Positions 6,775 to 10,142 of a DNA stretch of 10,142 nt are shown piece after piece. The notes under the pieces were generated by a model. That model ran no database searches. It saw nothing but the letters and a program-made list of their open reading frames with translations, and had not been told where the DNA came from. The stretch is from Mucilaginibacter sp. UBA4741 (GTDB taxonomy: Bacteria; Bacteroidota; Bacteroidia; Sphingobacteriales; Sphingobacteriaceae). A program made the translations under genes and the position numbers. Positions within the stretch are counted from its first letter, which is position 1. Each line of letters starts with the position of its first letter. Location of the stretch: contig DHIR01000271.1 in assembly GCA_002403905.1 (NCBI GenBank), forward strand, positions 1 through 10,142, in the 5' to 3' direction.

Positions 6775-7047
6775 ATGCTTACCCTAACTACCCATACGCT
6801 CGAGAAACTGGAGATGCTGTTAAAATCAGCAGGCTATAAGGTGCGGTATGAAAAAGGCAACTTTAAAACCGGCGCCTGCTTGTTGCTAAACAGCAAAATG
6901 ATAGTTGTGAACCGTTTCTCTAACCTCGAAAGCAAGATCCTGGCCCTGGCCGAGCTGATGCGCGACCTGGAGATAGACCATAACCTGCTGGACGATAAAC
7001 AGGTCACTTTTTTACAGCAACTTAAACAAACCAAATTACAGCTGTGA
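6775..7047 (+). CDS. small conserved-type hypothetical protein
   Basis: This 90-residue cytoplasmic protein has no signal peptide or membrane segment. It has the shape helix (LEKLEMLLKSAGY), then a strand pair (VRYEKGNFKTGACLLLNSKMIVVNRF at about 23-48, read as two strands with a turn at NSK), then two helices (ESKILALAELMRDLE and the C-terminal KQVTFLQQL). From memory, short proteins with the YEKGNF...C...VVVN pattern are found in Bacteroidota, without assigned function. Its TGA overlaps the GTG start of the downstream hydrolase (GTGA, four bases), so the two are almost certainly translationally coupled and probably act in related tasks. A -7 promoter box lies four bases before the ATG. It is a real gene on the strength of the coupling; its role is unknown. 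Confidence 0.75.
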   Translation: MLTLTTHTLEKLEMLLKSAGYKVRYEKGNFKTGACLLLNSKMIVVNRFSNLESKILALAELMRDLEIDHNLLDDKQVTFLQQLKQTKLQL

Positions 7048-7805
7048 GGGTAACGTTTTTAGGCACCGGAACTTCGCAGGGCGTACCTGTTATTGCCTGC
7101 GGCTGCGAGGTTTGCACCTCTGCGGACAAACGGGATAATCGGCTGCGGTCGTCTATTTTAATTGAGGCGGAGGATAAAACAGTCGCCATAGATTCTGGCC
7201 CCGACTTTAGATATCAGATGCTTAGGGCCAATGTGCAGCATTTGGATGCTATTGTTTATACCCATGAGCATAAGGACCACGTTGCCGGCATGGACGATGT
7301 ACGCGCATTTAATTTTAAGCAGCAGGAACCCATGAATATCTACGCCGACCCGCGTGTACAGGCAGCGCTGATGCGCGAGTTCCCTTATGTATTTGCAGAA
7401 TTTAAGTATCCCGGCATCCCCCAAATTGATTTTCATAATATAGAGTTGGATCCGTTTGATATCGGCAGTATCCATTTTATCCCTATCGAGGTGCTACACT
7501 ATAAACTACCGGTGCTGGGTTTCCGAATAAACGATTTCACTTACATTACCGATGCTAAAACGGTATCAGACGAGGAAAAAGAAAAAATAAAAGGATCAAA
7601 AATATTGGTCATCAATGCGCTGCAAAAGCAAAGCCACATTTCGCATTTTACGCAGGACGAAGCCATCGCCTTCGCGCAGGAAATTGGCGCCGAAACAACT
7701 TATTTTACCCATATAAGTCATCGCCTGGGCAAACACCAGGATATAATGGCAGAGCTGCCGCCCGGTATTGAACTGGCTTATGATGGTTTGCAGCTTGACA
7801 TTTAA
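7044..7805 (+). CDS. PhnP-like metallo-beta-lactamase-fold hydrolase
   Basis: This 253-residue cytoplasmic enzyme belongs to the metallo-beta-lactamase superfamily, nearest the PhnP-like phosphodiesterases, which open cyclic ribose phosphates and related phosphodiesters. It opens with FLGTGTSQGVP, followed by the PhnP-type structural-zinc cysteines ACGCEVC (Cys19, Cys21, Cys24). The metal-binding motif HEHKDH spans residues 74-79. Later candidate ligands are His152 (LHYKL), Asp170 (YITDAK) and His223/His226 (FTHISH). All core ligands look present, so it should be an active dinuclear metallohydrolase. The GTG start overlaps the TGA of the upstream 90-residue gene, which fits the family start MRVTFLGTGT. 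No phn phosphonate genes are nearby, so a role in phosphonate breakdown is not supported, and the true substrate is open. Its end overlaps the convergent lipoprotein gene. Confidence 0.93.
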   Translation: MRVTFLGTGTSQGVPVIACGCEVCTSADKRDNRLRSSILIEAEDKTVAIDSGPDFRYQMLRANVQHLDAIVYTHEHKDHVAGMDDVRAFNFKQQEPMNIYADPRVQAALMREFPYVFAEFKYPGIPQIDFHNIELDPFDIGSIHFIPIEVLHYKLPVLGFRINDFTYITDAKTVSDEEKEKIKGSKILVINALQKQSHISHFTQDEAIAFAQEIGAETTYFTHISHRLGKHQDIMAELPPGIELAYDGLQLDI

Positions 7806-8257
7806 AGCTCTATAAAGCTAACATGGTCAATACAGCCTTTGTATTGTTTTTGATAGCCATGGTTTCGCCTGTCAACTTTACCCCTTATGCGTATGGTATG
7901 ATTATTAATACGGGTAAAGCCCCCGTTATCATAGTCAAAAAATCCAACCCTCGTGCCCGATAGATACAGCGGGCAATCGGTACTAAAATTAACCCATAGT
8001 GCTAAATTAGGGCGTATAATATACAAGCTATCGCTAAACAAAGCCGACCGCTCCTTGCCGGTAGTATAGCGCCCCGTTACCTCCACATATTTTTGATCGT
8101 AATAGGTTAAGCTATCCAGTAAATGTGCGTAATTAACTTTTTTAAACGTGATATTATCATCACAATTACTGGCATATGTTTTTTTGTGGCTATGGCATGA
8201 TAGTATTACCGGCATCAGCAGTAATAGTAAAATATATATTTTGTAAACTGATGCCAT
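7802..8257 (-). CDS. small putative lipoprotein, possible OB-fold
   Basis: This 151-residue exported protein is unrecognised. A hydrophobic signal (residues 6-20) ends in VILSC with Cys21, a plausible but not textbook lipobox because Leu is at -2. The mature part has four further cysteines (Cys32, Cys95, Cys142, plus Cys21 if not acylated), which allow a disulfide. The pattern KYVEVTGRY (about 56-64), a Ser-Ala-Leu-Phe strand, LALWVNF (85-91), then TIRIRGKVD (121-129) and a final strand HVSFIEL suggests a small beta-barrel of OB-fold type. That is an inference from strand order only. The gene is convergent with the PhnP-like gene, and both stop codons lie in one TTAA. There is no terminator between them. 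The 207 bases upstream (8258-8464) separate it from the divergent amidase; no perfect TAnnTTTG box is visible there. Confidence 0.75.
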   Translation of the reverse strand: MASVYKIYILLLLLMPVILSCHSHKKTYASNCDDNITFKKVNYAHLLDSLTYYDQKYVEVTGRYTTGKERSALFSDSLYIIRPNLALWVNFSTDCPLYLSGTRVGFFDYDNGGFTRINNHTIRIRGKVDRRNHGYQKQYKGCIDHVSFIEL

Positions 8258-8464
8258 AAATTTGGATTGACTGCTGCTAAGTTATACCGATGCGGGCAGA
8301 GAAAAGTTTCATACATCCGGGATAGCTAAGCTAATATAACCATTATACATCGGGTTGGCATAATATTTTGCATCTCAAACCAATATGTTACAAAGTTGAA
8401 TAGCAAACTCATTAAAAAGTGCGTAATTTTTTGTTAATTGTAAGTACTTTAAATCCATCGCTTT

Positions 8465-10081
8465 ATGCTTAGACGAAATTTCTTAAAAACCGGCTCATTG
8501 GCTGGTGTAACGCTATCTGTTACGGCCCTTACTTCGGGCAATTTAATGGCTGCCCCAACCACAGAAGCAATTGCTATCGCAGCTAATAACTTTACCCTAA
8601 ATGAGGTTACCATTGATGAGCTTCAGCATAAAATGAAAAGCGGCGAATTAACATCCGCAAAGATCACCCAACTATACCTGGATCGCATAGCCGCTATTGA
8701 CAAAGCCGGACCAAAACTAAACGCCATTATCGAGCTAAATAAGGACGCTATAAAAATAGCCATGGCGATGGATAAAGAACGCAAAGCCGGTAAAGTACAC
8801 GGCCCTATGCATGGCATACCCGTTTTAATAAAAGACAACATAAACACCGGCGACAGCATGCACACCACTGCAGGCGCGTTAGCGTTGGCCGATAATATGG
8901 TTACGCATGATGCTTTCATTGTGCATCAACTGCGCGAGGCAGGCGCGGTAATACTCGGCAAAACCAACCTGAGCGAATGGGCAAACTTCCGCTCTACACG
9001 GTCGACAAGCGGGTGGAGCAGTCGCGGCGGGCAAACCCGTAACCCTTATGTATTAAACCGTAACCCAAGTGGCTCAAGTGCTGGCTCGGGTAGTGCCGTA
9101 TCGGCCAATTTATGCGTGGTGGGTATTGGTACCGAAACTAATGGCTCGGTAGTGTCTCCATCATCCGTAAACGGCTTAGTAGGTATAAAGCCTACGGTTG
9201 GGTTGTTAAGCCGATCTGGCATTATACCTATATCAATAACCCAAGACACCGCCGGGCCAATGGCACGCACCGTTAAGGATGCCGCGATTTTATTAGGCGC
9301 GCTGGCCGGTGTTGACCAGCAGGATACTTACACCCTTGCCAGCAAAGGCAAAGCCGAAAAAGATTATACCAAATTTTTAGATGCCGATGGCTTAAAAGGC
9401 AAACGCCTGGGCATTGAAAAAAATGCATTGCGCGGTAATGAAGAAATGGAGGCGATACTAAAAACCGCCATCGATACCCTAAAAAGTAAGGGTGCTGAAA
9501 TAGTCGAAATTGAGTTACTTAAAGAAATGAGAGTTGGCGGTGCCGAAAATACCGTATTGCAATATGAGTTTAAAGATGGCTTAAATAAATACCTAAGCGC
9601 CGCAAACTCCAAAACAAAAACCTTGCAGGATGTGATCGACTTTAACAAAGCCAACCCGGCCAAAGCCATGCCCTTTTTTAAACAGGAAACACTGGAGCAA
9701 TCACAACTAAGAGGCGACCTAACAACTCAAGAATATATAGACGCTTTAAAAATAACCAGCACCGGCACACGTACTGTAATAGATGCCATGCTCGAAAAAA
9801 ACAAACTCGATGCCATCATAGGCCCAACCAATGGCTTCGCGGTTTGTATAGATTTGGTTAATGGCGACTATAATAATGGCTTCTCCTTTTCTTCGCCTGC
9901 GGCGATGGCGGGTTATCCGCATATTACCGTGCCTATGGGTGCCTGGAACTCGTTACCTATTGGTTTGTCGTTTTTTAGCACGGCTTATAGTGAAGCCGCT
10001 TTATTGAAGTTAGCTTATGCTTATGAGCAGGCATCCAAAAAAAGGCGTGCGCCAAAGTTTAAGACCGATCTTCTATCGTAG
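8465..10081 (+). CDS. amidase-signature enzyme, peptide amidase-like, Tat-exported
   Basis: This enzyme of the amidase signature family hydrolyses amide bonds with a Ser-cisSer-Lys triad. The 538 residues begin with a twin-arginine signal (RRNFLKTG at 3-10, then a hydrophobic stretch to about 30 ending in MAA), so it is exported folded to the periplasm. Catalytic Lys is Lys123 in IPVLIKDNI. The glycine/serine-rich signature SGSSAGSGSA at 202-211 supplies the cis-Ser (Ser204 or Ser205). The nucleophile is Ser228 in GTETNGSVV. The surrounding segments NPYVLNRNPSGSSAGSGSAV, GLVGIKPTVGLLSR, IIPISITQDTAGPMAR and the C-terminal LAYAYEQASKKRRAP strongly recall Stenotrophomonas peptide amidase (Pam), which removes C-terminal amide groups from peptides. 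It is not GatA, because no gatB or gatC is nearby and an export signal is present. It appears complete. Its TAG lies in the stem of an inverted repeat. Its own promoter is not identified. Confidence 0.93.
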   Translation: MLRRNFLKTGSLAGVTLSVTALTSGNLMAAPTTEAIAIAANNFTLNEVTIDELQHKMKSGELTSAKITQLYLDRIAAIDKAGPKLNAIIELNKDAIKIAMAMDKERKAGKVHGPMHGIPVLIKDNINTGDSMHTTAGALALADNMVTHDAFIVHQLREAGAVILGKTNLSEWANFRSTRSTSGWSSRGGQTRNPYVLNRNPSGSSAGSGSAVSANLCVVGIGTETNGSVVSPSSVNGLVGIKPTVGLLSRSGIIPISITQDTAGPMARTVKDAAILLGALAGVDQQDTYTLASKGKAEKDYTKFLDADGLKGKRLGIEKNALRGNEEMEAILKTAIDTLKSKGAEIVEIELLKEMRVGGAENTVLQYEFKDGLNKYLSAANSKTKTLQDVIDFNKANPAKAMPFFKQETLEQSQLRGDLTTQEYIDALKITSTGTRTVIDAMLEKNKLDAIIGPTNGFAVCIDLVNGDYNNGFSFSSPAAMAGYPHITVPMGAWNSLPIGLSFFSTAYSEAALLKLAYAYEQASKKRRAPKFKTDLLS

Positions 10082-10104
10082 AGACGCAATACTTTGCGTC
10101 TCTA
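10079..10104 (+). terminator. perfect inverted repeat overlapping the amidase stop codon
   Basis: TAGAGACGCAA (10079-10089) pairs without mismatch with TTGCGTCTCTA (10094-10104) around a TACT loop. The first three bases are the amidase stop codon. No T tract follows, so it is a stable stem-loop rather than a classical intrinsic terminator. The GAGACGC/GCGTCTC arm resembles dispersed repeats I recall from bacterial genomes, which was not verified. It may protect the 3' end of the mRNA or be a small mobile repeat. Confidence 0.55.
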
Positions 10105-10127
10105 TGCAGAAATATTATAGAGGCTGT

Positions 10128-10142
10128 ATCATAAATCATGAT
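10128..10142 (+). repeat. partial inverted repeat cut by the window end
   Basis: ATCAT (10128-10132) and ATGAT (10138-10142) form an inverted repeat around AAATC, and the window ends at the last paired base. The bases before the first arm (AGGCTGT, 10121-10127) could extend the stem if the sequence beyond the window continues ACAGCCT. It would then be a good candidate for the terminator of the amidase gene. Confidence 0.35.

Noticed and set aside
7044..7805. PhnP-like hydrolase as part of a phosphonate (phn) operon
   Set aside because: No C-P lyase or phosphonate transport genes are in the window. Only the fold and the zinc-cysteine motif support PhnP likeness.
8623..9669. Three minus-strand open frames of 74-101 codons inside the amidase gene
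   Set aside because: They are antisense to the conserved catalytic core, low-complexity in translation, and without start signals.
1..10142. Defence island, toxin-antitoxin, CRISPR, prophage or transposon
   Set aside because: I saw no Cas, nuclease, transposase, integrase or toxin-like frames, no spaced direct-repeat array, and no terminal inverted repeats flanking a cargo. The ankyrin protein and small genes alone do not support such a call.

Overview
The window looks like a chromosomal segment of a Bacteroidota bacterium, most likely family Sphingobacteriaceae and plausibly Mucilaginibacter. Reasons: about 40-43% GC by eye, MKK-type signal peptides ending in Ala-Gln, two sites matching the Bacteroidota -7 box TAnnTTTG, an almost complete lack of Shine-Dalgarno sequences, and protein sequences of Bacteroidota type. 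The genus is an inference from memory of such sequences, not a search result.

Layout, left to right. (1) 5-751, minus: the N-terminal 40% or so of a secreted CocE/NonD (peptidase S15-like) hydrolase. It ends at a stop codon right at the window edge, before the catalytic Asp and His, so it is probably a broken gene. (2) 927-1463, plus: an unrecognised small secreted protein with an unusually strong ribosome binding site, followed by two tandem intrinsic terminators and a structured spacer. (3) 1669-2316, minus: a cytoplasmic ankyrin-repeat protein. (4) 2409-4943, plus: ftsK, the DNA translocase of chromosome segregation, with a good -7 promoter box. (5) 5014-5685, plus: a LolA-like periplasmic lipoprotein carrier, probably transcribed with ftsK. 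(6) 5790-6713, plus: a secreted protein of unknown function with an EF-hand/FG-GAP-like loop and a DUF6438-like C-terminus. (7) 6775-7047 and 7044-7805, plus: a 90-aa protein of unknown function translationally coupled through a GTGA overlap to a PhnP-like metallo-beta-lactamase-fold hydrolase. (8) 7802-8257, minus: a small putative lipoprotein, convergent with the hydrolase and sharing a TTAA stop overlap. (9) 8465-10081, plus: a Tat-exported amidase-signature enzyme closely resembling peptide amidases, whose stop codon lies inside a perfect inverted repeat.

Functional coherence is low. It is a mosaic of a conserved core (ftsK-lolA, the PhnP-like hydrolase) and envelope or periplasm accessory proteins (CocE-like hydrolase, peptide amidase, small exported proteins). 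I see no transposase, integrase, phage gene, CRISPR array, tRNA or rRNA, and no clear previously undescribed system. The points most worth a second look are the truncated hydrolase, the lone strong ribosome binding site, the possibly leaderless 90-aa gene, and the intergenic palindromes.
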